Assembly (NCBI GenBank): GCA_022566355.1
Contig: JADFJB010000046.1
Location: forward strand, 1 to 32,559
From: a candidate division KSB1 bacterium
GTDB lineage: Bacteria > Zhuqueibacterota > JdFR-76 > DREG01
Length of the DNA: 32,559 nucleotides
Direction of reading: 5' to 3'
The notes beneath the pieces are model-generated. The model saw only the letters and a program-made list of their open reading frames with translations. It searched no databases and was not told the origin of the DNA. Positions 9,066 to 17,570 of this stretch are shown piece by piece (within the stretch, counting starts at the first letter, position 1; the number at the start of each line of letters is the position of its first letter). The translations under genes and the position numbers were made by a program.

Positions 9066-9293
9066 TCAAGTCATTCGATTTGACATATAGGGAATTAATG
9101 CTAGTTGACGAGCTTTTTTGATCGCCCTAACCAATTGCCTCTGATGAGGGGCACATGTCCCCGATATTCTTCTTGGAATTATTTTTCCTGCTTCAGTAGT
9201 AAATCGAATCAACCGTTTTTCATCTTTATAATCGATATACATAGTACCACTTTCACAAAAACGGCAAATTCTTTTCTTCTTTGTACTAATCAA
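9066..9293 (-). CDS. rpsR: 30S ribosomal protein S18
   Basis: 75 residues. It shows 'CRFCESG', 'IDYKD', '[25 protein letters not shown]' and '[13 protein letters not shown]', the full S18 consensus, including the N-terminal Cys-x-x-Cys and a third Cys in 'GTCAPHQ' (the Cys-containing form). It pairs with S6 on the 30S platform. The start is TTG at 9291-9293, overlapping the end of rpsF by 8 nt, with a perfect GGAGG Shine-Dalgarno 6 nt away inside the rpsF coding end. There is no ATG at that position, so the TTG start is well supported and translation is likely coupled to S6. Confidence 0.97.
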   Translation of the reverse strand: MISTKKKRICRFCESGTMYIDYKDEKRLIRFTTEAGKIIPRRISGTCAPHQRQLVRAIKKARQLALIPYMSNRMT

Positions 9294-9729
9294 GAGTGGC
9301 CTCCTTCTTCAAACTCTCATTTTCATTATTTTTGATTTCATGATCTTCATTTTCCAGATTATTAGCTTTAATAGCTTCAGCTTCAGCTTCAGCTTTTTTT
9401 ACTTTTTCAGCTTTCCGATCTAAACTTGCTATTGCTTTTTTATCAAGTCTAACCGTTAAATAACGTATTACCTGCTCATTTAATCTCAAATATTTTTCAA
9501 TCGTTTTATTGTTGCTTCCATCCGATTCAATCAAGAAATAAACATAATAGCCATACTGTTTTTTCTTAATTTCATAAGCCAATCGACGTTTACCCAAAAG
9601 ATCTTTCTGAACAACCTCACCATTGTATTCCTTAATCAGTTTTTCAATCTGTTCTACTTTTTCGTCAACCTCATTCTGTTCGAGCTGACCGTCGAACACA
9701 ACTGTTAATTCATATTTGTTATTTTCCAT
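9286..9729 (-). CDS. rpsF: 30S ribosomal protein S6
   Basis: 147 residues from the ATG at 9727-9729. A TTG codon immediately before it could also start translation, but the AGGAG Shine-Dalgarno sits 5 nt from the ATG and only 2 nt from the TTG. The S6 fold is clear: '[11 protein letters not shown]', '[26 protein letters not shown]' and '[15 protein letters not shown]'. After about residue 100 there is a charged tail with an Ala-Glu repeat (from a 6-nt tandem repeat near 9376-9395) and a Glu/Asn/Lys-rich end. No ssb gene lies between rpsF and rpsR, unlike many bacteria. Confidence 0.96.
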   Translation of the reverse strand: MENNKYELTVVFDGQLEQNEVDEKVEQIEKLIKEYNGEVVQKDLLGKRRLAYEIKKKQYGYYVYFLIESDGSNNKTIEKYLRLNEQVIRYLTVRLDKKAIASLDRKAEKVKKAEAEAEAIKANNLENEDHEIKNNENESLKKEATLD

Positions 9730-9753
9730 CAAATCTCCTAATATCTTTGAAAT

Positions 9754-10335
9754 CTAAAATTCATAATGCTTGTTAAAGGATGTCATTGTTTTGTCAATCC
9801 CATTGACCATCATGGAAGATATAGATTCTATAACTATAGTTCCTAATTTTTTAAGCATTTTTAATTCTTTGGCTTTAAAATTTCCTAAAACGAATTCAAC
9901 CCAATCTTCAATTTCATCATCAACTCCAATTCCAATTCGAATCCTGGGGAATTCAGTCGTATTCAGATTATCTACAATAGACTGTAAGCCATTATGAGTA
10001 CCGGCGCTGCCTTTTTCTCGTATCCGAATTGTTCCCATCGGAAGGCTAAAATCATCGCAAATCACCAACATTTGGTCTGGCCTAAGGTCAAACCATTTTA
10101 GTAATGGAATGATCGAGTTTCCACTTCTATTCATAAATGAAAGTGGTTTGGCAACGGCAATCGTGCTTTCAGCAGTTTTAATGTCGGTCACGAGTGTATT
10201 ACCGGGACCAAATCTAAATGTCGATTCAAAGAACTCTGAAATTAAATCACAAACAATAAATCCAACATTATGACGGGATTTATTATATTTCTTACCAGGA
10301 TTGCCAAGCCCAATCACAAGCAAATCGGGTTGCAA
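9754..10335 (-). CDS. pth: Peptidyl-tRNA hydrolase
   Basis: 193 residues. It cleaves the ester bond of peptidyl-tRNAs released from stalled ribosomes. 'VIGLGNPGKKYNKSRHNVGF' carries Asn12 and catalytic His22. 'PLSFMNRSG' carries Asn69, 'ICDDFSLPMG' the catalytic-pair Asp94, and 'GSAGTHNGLQSI' Asn115, so all active-site blocks are present. The start is TTG at 10333-10335, with AAGGA about 8 nt upstream inside the end of rplY; no ATG precedes the conserved block. The gap to rplY is 1 nt. The rplY-pth pairing is a widespread gene order. Confidence 0.96.
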   Translation of the reverse strand: MQPDLLVIGLGNPGKKYNKSRHNVGFIVCDLISEFFESTFRFGPGNTLVTDIKTAESTIAVAKPLSFMNRSGNSIIPLLKWFDLRPDQMLVICDDFSLPMGTIRIREKGSAGTHNGLQSIVDNLNTTEFPRIRIGIGVDDEIEDWVEFVLGNFKAKELKMLKKLGTIVIESISSMMVNGIDKTMTSFNKHYEF

Positions 10336-10336
10336 G

Positions 10337-10996
10337 CTATTTTTCCTTTTTCGGCTCCTCTTTTGCAGTAATTACTTCTGGCCCTTCTTCTTCTTCTTCT
10401 TCTGCTTCTGCTGCTACCAGTTCTTCTTCAATAGTTACTTCTTGCTCTACCTTCGGTGGAACGACATGTGCAATTAAAGTCTTGGGATCTGATATAATTT
10501 CAATTTTATCCAAAGTCAGATCTTCTGCACGAATACTCTCTTGAAGTTCAAGCCCACTTACATCGATATCAACGCTGTCGGGAACATCTTTAGGCATACA
10601 TTGAATTTCCAGCTCACGGAGTGGATGTTCTAGTATTCCACCCATTTCTTTAACCCCCATTGGCGTTCCGATTATCATTATAGGAACTTTTATAACAATT
10701 TTTTCCGTAGCCTTTATACCATATAAATCTACATGAATAATATCACCGCTGACCGGATCGCGTTGAATTTCTCGAACAATACTCGGTTTTTTCTCACCTT
10801 TATCGAAATCCAGATCAAAAATATTAACTTTGTGAGTAAATAATTGGTAAAAATCTTTGATATCAATAATTATTGGTATTGCATCTTTGCCATCAGTGTA
10901 ATAAACTCCAGGGATTTTCCCGGTTAACCGTAAATTTTTCATACCGGATTTTGTCATTTTTTCACGATTTTCTACCTTCAAAACTGCTTCTGCCAT
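10337..10996 (-). CDS. rplY: 50S ribosomal protein L25/general stress protein Ctc
   Basis: 219 residues, the long two-domain Ctc form. The N-terminal L25 domain binds 5S rRNA (about 1-90, with 'RLTGKIPGVYY'), and a TL5-type beta domain follows (about 95-180, 'GVKEMGGILEHPLRELEIQCMPKDVPDSVDIDVSGL'). The last 35 residues are a Glu/Ala-rich acidic tail encoded by a CTT/CTG triplet-repeat tract (complement, about 10386-10425). The ATG has a GGGAG Shine-Dalgarno 7 nt away. It sits 15 nt after prs and 1 nt before pth. Confidence 0.95.
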   Translation of the reverse strand: MAEAVLKVENREKMTKSGMKNLRLTGKIPGVYYTDGKDAIPIIIDIKDFYQLFTHKVNIFDLDFDKGEKKPSIVREIQRDPVSGDIIHVDLYGIKATEKIVIKVPIMIIGTPMGVKEMGGILEHPLRELEIQCMPKDVPDSVDIDVSGLELQESIRAEDLTLDKIEIISDPKTLIAHVVPPKVEQEVTIEEELVAAEAEEEEEEGPEVITAKEEPKKEK

Positions 10997-11011
10997 TTAT
11001 TAACTCCCGTC

Positions 11012-11962
11012 CTATAGTTTTTCTATATCGAATAAGATACTAATCGATTTCTCATAGTGAATTCGCTCGATAGCCTGACTAAACAATGAAGCCACAGGCA
11101 ATACTTTTAGCTTGGGAATCTGTTTAGTCTTGTCTATATAGAGTGAATCCGTTACAGCAAATTCTTTGATTGGCGATTCCATGATTTTAGTTACAGCATC
11201 TTTTGATAACAATGCGTGGGAACAAGCAACATATATTTCTTTAGCACCTTGTTCTTTAACAGCAACAGAAGCTTCTGCCAAAGTACTTGCCGTATCTACT
11301 ATATCATCAACAAATAAAATATTTTTATCTTTTACATCACCAATTATATTGAGTACTTCTACTTCATTTGTAGCTGGTCGACGTTTGTCGACAATTGCCA
11401 AATCTCCTTTTAGTCTTTTAGAGTAAGCGCGTGCCATTCTAACGCTGCCAATATCAGGTGCAGTAATCACTAAATCAGGAATTGCTTTATCATGAAAATA
11501 CTCAGAAAAAACATAAGAACCGTAAAGATGGTCCAAAGGAATATCAAAGAATCCTTGAATTTGTGATACATGTAAATCCATTGTTAGTATCCTGTCAGCG
11601 CCTGCTTCCGAGAAGAGATTTGCTAACAATTTAGCGCTTATAGGTACCCTGGGTTGGTCTTTTCTGTCTTGGCGTGCATATCCGTAATATGGCATCACTG
11701 CGGTGATTCGTTTCGCTGAAGCCCGCCGGGCAGCATCAATCATAATCAGCAATTCCAAAATATTATCAGCCGGAGAATTTGTAGACTGAATGATAAAAAT
11801 ATCAGCACCGCGAATATTTTCATTGTATTTAATACTAATTTCACCATCATTGAATCGATCACGGGAAACCAAACCGAGCTCAACTTTTAGGTGATTGGCA
11901 ATCTCATAGGCCAACTTAGGATGTGATGACCCTGAAAATATTTTTAATTGTGGCTCGCTCAA
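11012..11962 (-). CDS. prs: Ribose-phosphate pyrophosphokinase (PRPP synthetase)
   Basis: 316 residues, class I length. It makes 5-phosphoribosyl-1-diphosphate from ribose 5-phosphate and ATP for nucleotide, His and Trp synthesis. Motifs: 'YYGYARQDRKDQPRVPISAK' (about 92-111), the signature 'DLHVSQIQGFFDIPLDHL' (129-146), the catalytic flexible loop 'VDKRRP' (191-196) and the PRPP loop 'VDDIVDTAST' (218-227). The start is TTG at 11960-11962. There is no ATG before the conserved region and no strong Shine-Dalgarno, and the gap after ispE is 7 nt, so translation may depend on reinitiation. The ispE-prs-rplY-pth order is a known bacterial arrangement. Confidence 0.97.
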   Translation of the reverse strand: MSEPQLKIFSGSSHPKLAYEIANHLKVELGLVSRDRFNDGEISIKYNENIRGADIFIIQSTNSPADNILELLIMIDAARRASAKRITAVMPYYGYARQDRKDQPRVPISAKLLANLFSEAGADRILTMDLHVSQIQGFFDIPLDHLYGSYVFSEYFHDKAIPDLVITAPDIGSVRMARAYSKRLKGDLAIVDKRRPATNEVEVLNIIGDVKDKNILFVDDIVDTASTLAEASVAVKEQGAKEIYVACSHALLSKDAVTKIMESPIKEFAVTDSLYIDKTKQIPKLKVLPVASLFSQAIERIHYEKSISILFDIEKL

Positions 11963-11969
11963 AGATTTA

Positions 11970-12836
11970 CTATTTATTTCCTGCTATTAATTTTGCGATA
12001 AAAACCGTATATTGATTTTGAAAACTAATTTTGGCTTTCTTCGCTTGGTTATTTGAAAAAAATAAACCGAATAAGGATGAACCTGAACCAGACATACCAG
12101 CGAAAAAAGCGCCTTCCTGATAAAGTCTATCTTTAAGTTCGCCCAAATTCGGATATTTTAAAAAAACAGGACTCTCAAAGTCATTTGAAAAATATTTAAG
12201 TATATCAGAGGATGATAATTTCTCTGATAATAGACTAAGCAATATATTACAATTTGGTTCCCTTGTCAAGGCTATTTTGAGGTTCTGGTAAGCCCATGAA
12301 GTTGATATTTTGAAACTGGGACAAACAATCAAAACCGGGTAATTCCAGGTGGTTTCTACATAAGTAAGGATATCACCTCTGCCATTCCCAACTGCAGTTC
12401 CTTCTCTTAGAAAAAATGGTACATCCGAACCAAGAGTAGATGCAAGTTTAAACAATTTCTCGTTCGATAACGTGTAATCAAAAAGTTCATTTAAGGACTT
12501 AAGCGTTGACGCGGCATCACTGCTTCCACCTCCTAATCCGGCACCATCGGGAATTGTTTTTGTTAATTCAATTTTGCAGCCACAAAAACCCTTAACTTCT
12601 TTCGAAAATAACTCAGCCGCTTTAAAGCACAAATTTGATTCATCCGAAGGTATATTTGATTTAAAAACATTTAATTCAATTGAATGATTATTGGTTAATG
12701 AAATTTCAAGAGAATCCGTTAAATTAACTGTTTGTAATAATGTTTCAATTTCATGATAGCCGTCTACTCGTTTGAACAGAATTCTTAACGAAAGATTAAT
12801 CTTCGCTGGAGGATAGCATTTTATGGACCGAAACAT
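11970..12836 (-). CDS. ispE: 4-diphosphocytidyl-2-C-methyl-D-erythritol kinase
   Basis: 288 residues. It phosphorylates the 2-OH of CDP-methylerythritol in the MEP isoprenoid pathway. It is a GHMP kinase: 'PAKINLSLRI' with Lys12, the glycine-rich ATP loop 'PDGAGLGGGSSDAAS' (about 96-110), Asp138 in 'LGSDVPFF', and the C-terminal 'GMSGSGSSLFGLF'. The ATG has AAGGG 5 nt upstream. It is the first gene of the operon that runs to DUF3307, and a candidate promoter lies about 38 nt upstream. Confidence 0.96.
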   Translation of the reverse strand: MFRSIKCYPPAKINLSLRILFKRVDGYHEIETLLQTVNLTDSLEISLTNNHSIELNVFKSNIPSDESNLCFKAAELFSKEVKGFCGCKIELTKTIPDGAGLGGGSSDAASTLKSLNELFDYTLSNEKLFKLASTLGSDVPFFLREGTAVGNGRGDILTYVETTWNYPVLIVCPSFKISTSWAYQNLKIALTREPNCNILLSLLSEKLSSSDILKYFSNDFESPVFLKYPNLGELKDRLYQEGAFFAGMSGSGSSLFGLFFSNNQAKKAKISFQNQYTVFIAKLIAGNK

Positions 12837-12874
12837 ATTGCCCTTGTAAAATATTCAGATAAAGTGTAATAGGT

Positions 12875-12880
12875 ATTATA
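12875..12880 (-). promoter_or_regulatory. Candidate -10 box for the ispE operon
   Basis: A perfect TATAAT on the minus strand lies 38 nt before the ispE ATG, in the AT-rich divergent region (12837-13076) between ispE and lpxH. No convincing -35 is seen at 17 nt. A second TATAAT faces right at 13012-13017, about 60 nt before the lpxH reading frame opens. Both are weak calls in AT-rich DNA. No tRNA or other RNA gene is visible in this gap. Confidence 0.35.
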
Positions 12881-13122
12881 AAGTTTGGTTAAATTCCTGA
12901 TATTTTCCGATCTAAAAACTAAAAATGAAATTTTAACACTCACACATATTTAATGATGTTTTTTTATGATTAATTCTGTTTGCTTTTACCTTTTTAATTA
13001 TATAGATTTTTTATAATTTAGTTTTTGATCAGTTGCTATAACTATCTATTTTATAGAACTTTAAAGGATAATATAAGTGTATTTTTTTCTTTTTCTATTC
13101 AACGCTCAAACAGGTATTTCTT

Positions 13123-13968
13123 ATTATTACTCAAACAGAAAATTATGATTTAGATTCGGATCAGGAAATATTTTTCATTTCCGATGCTCATGCCGGATCA
13201 AAAGATGTAGACGCTGAAATTAAAAAAGATAAATATCTAAGTAGTTTTTTTGATTTGTTAATGGATATTTCTCCACCACCTGTGCTTTATATTGTTGGCG
13301 ACCTCTTCGATTTTTGGTTTGAATACAGACATACAATTCCAACGAAATATCAAAAAATATTAGGAAAACTGGCACTCATGATAGAACGTGGAATTGAAAT
13401 TCGCTACGTTACCGGCAACCATGATTTTTGGATGGACAAATATTTTCCTGTTGAATTAGGAATACCGGTATTTCATGGTATTCATTCTCTTATAGTAGGT
13501 TCAAAAAAAATACATATTTCCCATGGAGACGGAGTTTTAAAAGAGGACACCGGTTACCGAGTTTTAAAAAAAATATTAAGAAATAAATGGGTGATTGCTA
13601 CCTACAAACTTATACACCCAGATATAGGAATCCCTTTTGCTCATTGGGCATCTTCTACAAGCCGGACCGCTGGATTGCGAACACCGGAACAAGCCAGAAA
13701 AGACGACGCTGAATATTTTTCCTATGCTAAAGAACAGTTAGAAAATGGTTATGATTATGTAATCATAGGGCATACCCACCGTCCTAAAGCAGTCTCGTAC
13801 AATAATAAAAGATATATAAACCTTGGAGATTGGATTCAGCACTTTACTTTTGCTAATTATAACGGAGAAGTTTTGAATCTATTTCACTGGAATGGCAATC
13901 AAAAACATTCCAATTCTCAGATAGTAACACTGAAAAATTATAAGGAAGAATTTATTGAAACTCTATAA
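13123..13968 (+). CDS. lpxH: LpxH-like UDP-2,3-diacylglucosamine pyrophosphatase (start uncertain)
   Basis: A calcineurin-like metallophosphoesterase of the lipid A pathway, which hydrolyses UDP-2,3-diacylglucosamine to lipid X at the inner membrane. All five metal blocks are present: 'FFISDAHAGS', 'VGDLFDFWFEY', 'TGNHDFW', 'SHGDG' and 'IGHTHRP'. The first block, with Asp codon 13183-13185 and His codon 13189-13191, lies upstream of the first ATG/GTG/TTG in frame (TTG 13255). The frame is open back to 13072. The coordinate given uses ATT 13123, which has an AGG 8 nt upstream. The alternative is GTG 13077 with an ideal AAAGGA (13063-13068), which is out of frame by one base across a T7 run (13082-13088). 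It is followed by PBP1A after a 49-nt gap. Confidence 0.82.
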   Translation: MITQTENYDLDSDQEIFFISDAHAGSKDVDAEIKKDKYLSSFFDLLMDISPPPVLYIVGDLFDFWFEYRHTIPTKYQKILGKLALMIERGIEIRYVTGNHDFWMDKYFPVELGIPVFHGIHSLIVGSKKIHISHGDGVLKEDTGYRVLKKILRNKWVIATYKLIHPDIGIPFAHWASSTSRTAGLRTPEQARKDDAEYFSYAKEQLENGYDYVIIGHTHRPKAVSYNNKRYINLGDWIQHFTFANYNGEVLNLFHWNGNQKHSNSQIVTLKNYKEEFIETL

Positions 13969-14017
13969 CCTTATTTCTGTTTAATACATTTTAAATGTAA
14001 ACAAACTAAATATATTT

Positions 14018-16189
14018 ATGAAACGCCGTATTAGATCAATCCCAACTGATTCTTCAAACTCAAGAAGTTCATCATCCCGAGGCAGAAAGCTGAAAATAAT
14101 TGTTCCTATTCTTTCGTTGATATTTATTGGACTACTCATTTTCTGGACCGCTCGCGATTTACCATCACTCACACAATTAGAACATTTCGAACCTACATTG
14201 GTGACTAAAGTCTTATCCGCTGATGGAAAAGTGATAAAGGAATTCTTTTTCGAAAGAAGAGATTATGTGCCTTTAAAAGATATACCAATTCTAATGCAAA
14301 AGGCTATTATCAGCACAGAGGACAAGAGATTTTATTCCCATTGGGGATTCGATTTAAAGCGAACAATGAAGGCAGCTTACGTCGATTTGATCCACCTTGC
14401 TCGATTGGAAGGAGCAAGTACCATCACACAGCAGCTTGCCCGAGACCTTTATTTTACCCAGCAAAAAGTTTTTATCCGCAAAATCCGGGAGTTAATCACT
14501 GCAATTCAAATTGAACGTACTTATTCAAAAGACGAAATAATTGAAATGTATCTCAACCATATTTGGTTTGGGCATGGGTGTTATGGTATCAAAGCTGCAG
14601 CTGAATACTTTTTAAATAAGTCTGTCAAAGACCTCAATTTAGAGGAAAGTGCTTTACTTGCAGCTATCGTTAACGTACCGGCAGTTTATTCGCCAATAAA
14701 TCATCCGGAGCGAGCCCTAAAAAGACGGAACCTGGTTTTATCTTTGATGTATAGAAACGGCGAATTGAGTGAAGAGGAATACTTGCAGGCAAAGGAGAAA
14801 CCAATCGTTCTTGGAGAAGGAGGAAGACCGGGGCGAAATGATATCGGCCCTTACTTCACCGAACATATCCGCAGAACCCTTGAAAAACAGTTTGGCACTG
14901 ACTTATATACTGGCGGGTATACAATCCATACGACGCTTGATTCACGTATGCAGAAATTCGCAGAGTCAGCAACGAAAGCAAAATTGAGTAAATTGCAAGA
15001 AATAGTAAGAAATAGATTTAAAAATCCGGTTAAATTTCAAGAACTTTTGGATAAATTTGTTAAGGATTCTTCATTACATGCTAGCATTATGAAGGACACA
15101 ACCAAGGTCGATTCTTTAATCAATCAGTATGCTGCTGTACAAACCGCTTTTATTGCCATAAATCCAAAAAATGGTCATGTCCTTGCAATGATTGGCGGCC
15201 GCGATTTTGTCGAATCGAAATTTAACCGCGCAGTCCAGGCAAAACGTCAACCTGGCTCCGCATTTAAACCATTTATTTACACTGCCGTTTTTGACAATGG
15301 CTATCCACCAACGTTTGAAGTTTTAAATCAACCTATTGCTTTATTTATGCCCGATGGCACCAGATGGCAACCTCGTAATTTTACAAGAAAATTAGGTGGA
15401 CTTACGACTCTTCGTAATGCTTTAAAATTTTCTTTGAATCTGCCGTCAGTAAGATTATTGCAAGATGTAGTACCGCCACAACAAGTTGTAGAGTATGCCA
15501 AAAGAATGGGACTCACCACCAATATTAGACCGGTTGCTGCTCTTGCGCTGGGAACTTCTGAGGTGATTCCAATAGAGCTGGTTTCTGCTTATGGCCTTCT
15601 TGCGAATAAAGGCATTTTAGTCAAACCGGTTTACATTACAAAAATTGTCGATCGCAGAGGTGAGGTCATTTTTCAGGAAATTCCCGAACGAAAAGAAGTA
15701 TTATCCGAACAGACAGCATATATAATGACCAGTCTTCTTGAAACTGTCTTGGATCATGGAACAGGCAGCTCTGCAAGGTATCTTTATGGATTTCGGCGAC
15801 CTGGAGCGGGAAAAACCGGAACGACCGACAAACACACTGATGCCTGGTTTGTAGGATATACGCCACAAATTGCTGCAGGGGTTTGGGTAGGCATTGACGA
15901 CCCCTCTATTAGTCTTGGAGAGAAGCAGACAGGATCTACAGCAGCATTACCTATTTGGGCAAATTTCATGAAATCTGTTTATGACAGCATTGATTACCCA
16001 GTGGAACATTTTGAAATGCCTGAAGGAATTATAAAACTTACAATCTGTGAAGAAAGTAAAGTCAAGAAAAAATACTGTCCAAAGTTTTTTGATGAAGTGT
16101 TTAAAGTTGGAACCGAACCACTAGAGGAATGCCCGATTCATACAGGGAATCCCAGGAAAGGGGATAAAAGCAAAAGAATTATCTTTTGA
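14018..16189 (+). CDS. Penicillin-binding protein 1A (bifunctional glycosyltransferase/transpeptidase)
   Basis: 723 residues. A basic cytoplasmic N-terminus precedes one transmembrane helix (about 26-44). The GT51 glycosyltransferase domain has catalytic Glu101 in 'STEDKRFYSHWG', then 'EGASTITQQLAR' (131-142) and 'IYLNHIWFG'-type motif 4 (about 177-185). The transpeptidase domain has Ser414-x-x-Lys417 in 'PGSAFKPF', Ser472-x-Asn474 and Lys599-Thr-Gly. It polymerises and crosslinks peptidoglycan in the periplasm. A Cys pair near the C-terminus (about residues 681-691) is unusual but no function is assigned. The ATG has no good Shine-Dalgarno. Its stop is 8 nt from the convergent nucleoside phosphorylase stop, with no obvious terminator between them. 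Confidence 0.95.
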   Translation: MKRRIRSIPTDSSNSRSSSSRGRKLKIIVPILSLIFIGLLIFWTARDLPSLTQLEHFEPTLVTKVLSADGKVIKEFFFERRDYVPLKDIPILMQKAIISTEDKRFYSHWGFDLKRTMKAAYVDLIHLARLEGASTITQQLARDLYFTQQKVFIRKIRELITAIQIERTYSKDEIIEMYLNHIWFGHGCYGIKAAAEYFLNKSVKDLNLEESALLAAIVNVPAVYSPINHPERALKRRNLVLSLMYRNGELSEEEYLQAKEKPIVLGEGGRPGRNDIGPYFTEHIRRTLEKQFGTDLYTGGYTIHTTLDSRMQKFAESATKAKLSKLQEIVRNRFKNPVKFQELLDKFVKDSSLHASIMKDTTKVDSLINQYAAVQTAFIAINPKNGHVLAMIGGRDFVESKFNRAVQAKRQPGSAFKPFIYTAVFDNGYPPTFEVLNQPIALFMPDGTRWQPRNFTRKLGGLTTLRNALKFSLNLPSVRLLQDVVPPQQVVEYAKRMGLTTNIRPVAALALGTSEVIPIELVSAYGLLANKGILVKPVYITKIVDRRGEVIFQEIPERKEVLSEQTAYIMTSLLETVLDHGTGSSARYLYGFRRPGAGKTGTTDKHTDAWFVGYTPQIAAGVWVGIDDPSISLGEKQTGSTAALPIWANFMKSVYDSIDYPVEHFEMPEGIIKLTICEESKVKKKYCPKFFDEVFKVGTEPLEECPIHTGNPRKGDKSKRIIF

Positions 16190-16197
16190 TTTAGTTA

Positions 16198-17532
16198 CTA
16201 TTTCACCTTAAATGGCACTAATTGACCGTTTCGGTCAACCTCCCCCAAAATAAGTGATTCTTTATGACCACGCTTCTCCTGGATTTGAAAAGCCCCACTT
16301 ATTTGATTTTGTAAATTACTTTTTTCACGCTTTTGTGTATACAGGTATGCAAGAGGTTCACCCACCTCAACTTCATCCATTACTTTCTTCTTTAATATAA
16401 CCCCGGCAACCGGATCGACCCTATCGCTAGCTTTTGTGCGACCCGCTCCGGCATTATTAGTCGCAATTCCGATTTCGAAAGCATTTATTGCCGTGACAAA
16501 ACCGGATTTTGCAGATCGTACTTCAATCTTAGGCGGCAATTGATAATCTTGATAATTCTCCACACAACCTACATCACCTCCCACTTCGCCTACATATTGA
16601 GTAAATTTTTCCATCGCAATTCCGGAAGAAATAGCATTCCTTAAGCCAGCCACAATTTTATTTGCAGGTCTATCATCACCGGAAAGCTGCATCGCAGCCA
16701 AACCTTGTGCATAAACCAATTCCATAGTATCTTCAGGACCTTTGTCAAGCAAGCATTCAATAGATTCATAAACCTCAACCCAATTTCCGATTGCATTGCC
16801 AATGGGAGTATTCATATTGGTCAGCAACGCCCGAGTTTTTACTCCAAATCCTTCCCCAACTTTGATGAGAAGTTTTGCCAGATGTATAGCATCCTGCTCA
16901 TTTGGGAAAAAGGATCCTTTGCCCGTTTTGACATCCAGAATTAAACCATCCAGATCTTCTGATAATTTTTTACTCATTATGCTGCCAACAACCAAAGGCA
17001 ATGATTCTACAGTTGCCGTCATATCTCGCAGGGCATACATTTTACGATCTGCCGGAACCAATTCATCCGTCTGACCGGCAATGACAAATCCTACTTTTTC
17101 GATCACTTTTTTCATTCTGGACAATGAGATTTTTGGATCTAACCCTGGTATTGATTCCAACTTATCCAGAGTACCGCCTGAATGTCCAAGTCCCCGGCCG
17201 GATATCATTGGCACAATTAGTCCCATGCTTGCAAGCAGAGGAGCTAAAATAAGAGATATTTTATCACCCACGCCGCCTGTACTATGTTTGTCTAATTTAA
17301 CGCCCTTGAGATCACTTAAATCCAATACATTGCCGGATTCTCGCATAGCATGGACCAGAGAACTCATTTCTTCTACCGTCATATTCTGAAAATAAACCGC
17401 CATCATAAAGGCGCTCATTTGGTAATCTGATACATTACCTGCAGTAAATTCTTTGATAAATTCTGCCAATCTATCAGGCGATATTTCCGCACCATCACGT
17501 TTAGTCCGAATGATTTCAACAGGATTAAACAT
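16198..17532 (-). CDS. Pyrimidine-nucleoside (thymidine) phosphorylase
   Basis: 444 residues, the length of the bacterial DeoA/Pdp family. It reversibly phosphorolyses thymidine and/or uridine to the base and (deoxy)ribose 1-phosphate in salvage. The phosphate-binding motif 'KHSTGGVGDK' is at 82-91, and the family signature 'SGRGLGHSGGTLDKLE' at 111-126. The alpha domain (1-65) and the C-terminal barrel-sandwich domain (about 345-444, 'GRTKASDRVDPVAGV') are present. Whether it is Pdp (broad) or DeoA (thymidine-specific) cannot be decided here. The ATG has a GGGA Shine-Dalgarno. It follows the mutase gene by 38 nt on the same strand. Confidence 0.93.
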   Translation of the reverse strand: MFNPVEIIRTKRDGAEISPDRLAEFIKEFTAGNVSDYQMSAFMMAVYFQNMTVEEMSSLVHAMRESGNVLDLSDLKGVKLDKHSTGGVGDKISLILAPLLASMGLIVPMISGRGLGHSGGTLDKLESIPGLDPKISLSRMKKVIEKVGFVIAGQTDELVPADRKMYALRDMTATVESLPLVVGSIMSKKLSEDLDGLILDVKTGKGSFFPNEQDAIHLAKLLIKVGEGFGVKTRALLTNMNTPIGNAIGNWVEVYESIECLLDKGPEDTMELVYAQGLAAMQLSGDDRPANKIVAGLRNAISSGIAMEKFTQYVGEVGGDVGCVENYQDYQLPPKIEVRSAKSGFVTAINAFEIGIATNNAGAGRTKASDRVDPVAGVILKKKVMDEVEVGEPLAYLYTQKREKSNLQNQISGAFQIQEKRGHKESLILGEVDRNGQLVPFKVK

Positions 17533-17570
17533 CTTTCGTCCCAGGTTTCAAGTCACTAAAATAGACTCAA

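Noticed and set aside
12837-13076. tRNA gene near ispE
   Set aside because: tRNA-Gln is sometimes found in this neighbourhood, but no cloverleaf or TPsiC-arm-like sequence is present; the gap is AT-rich only.
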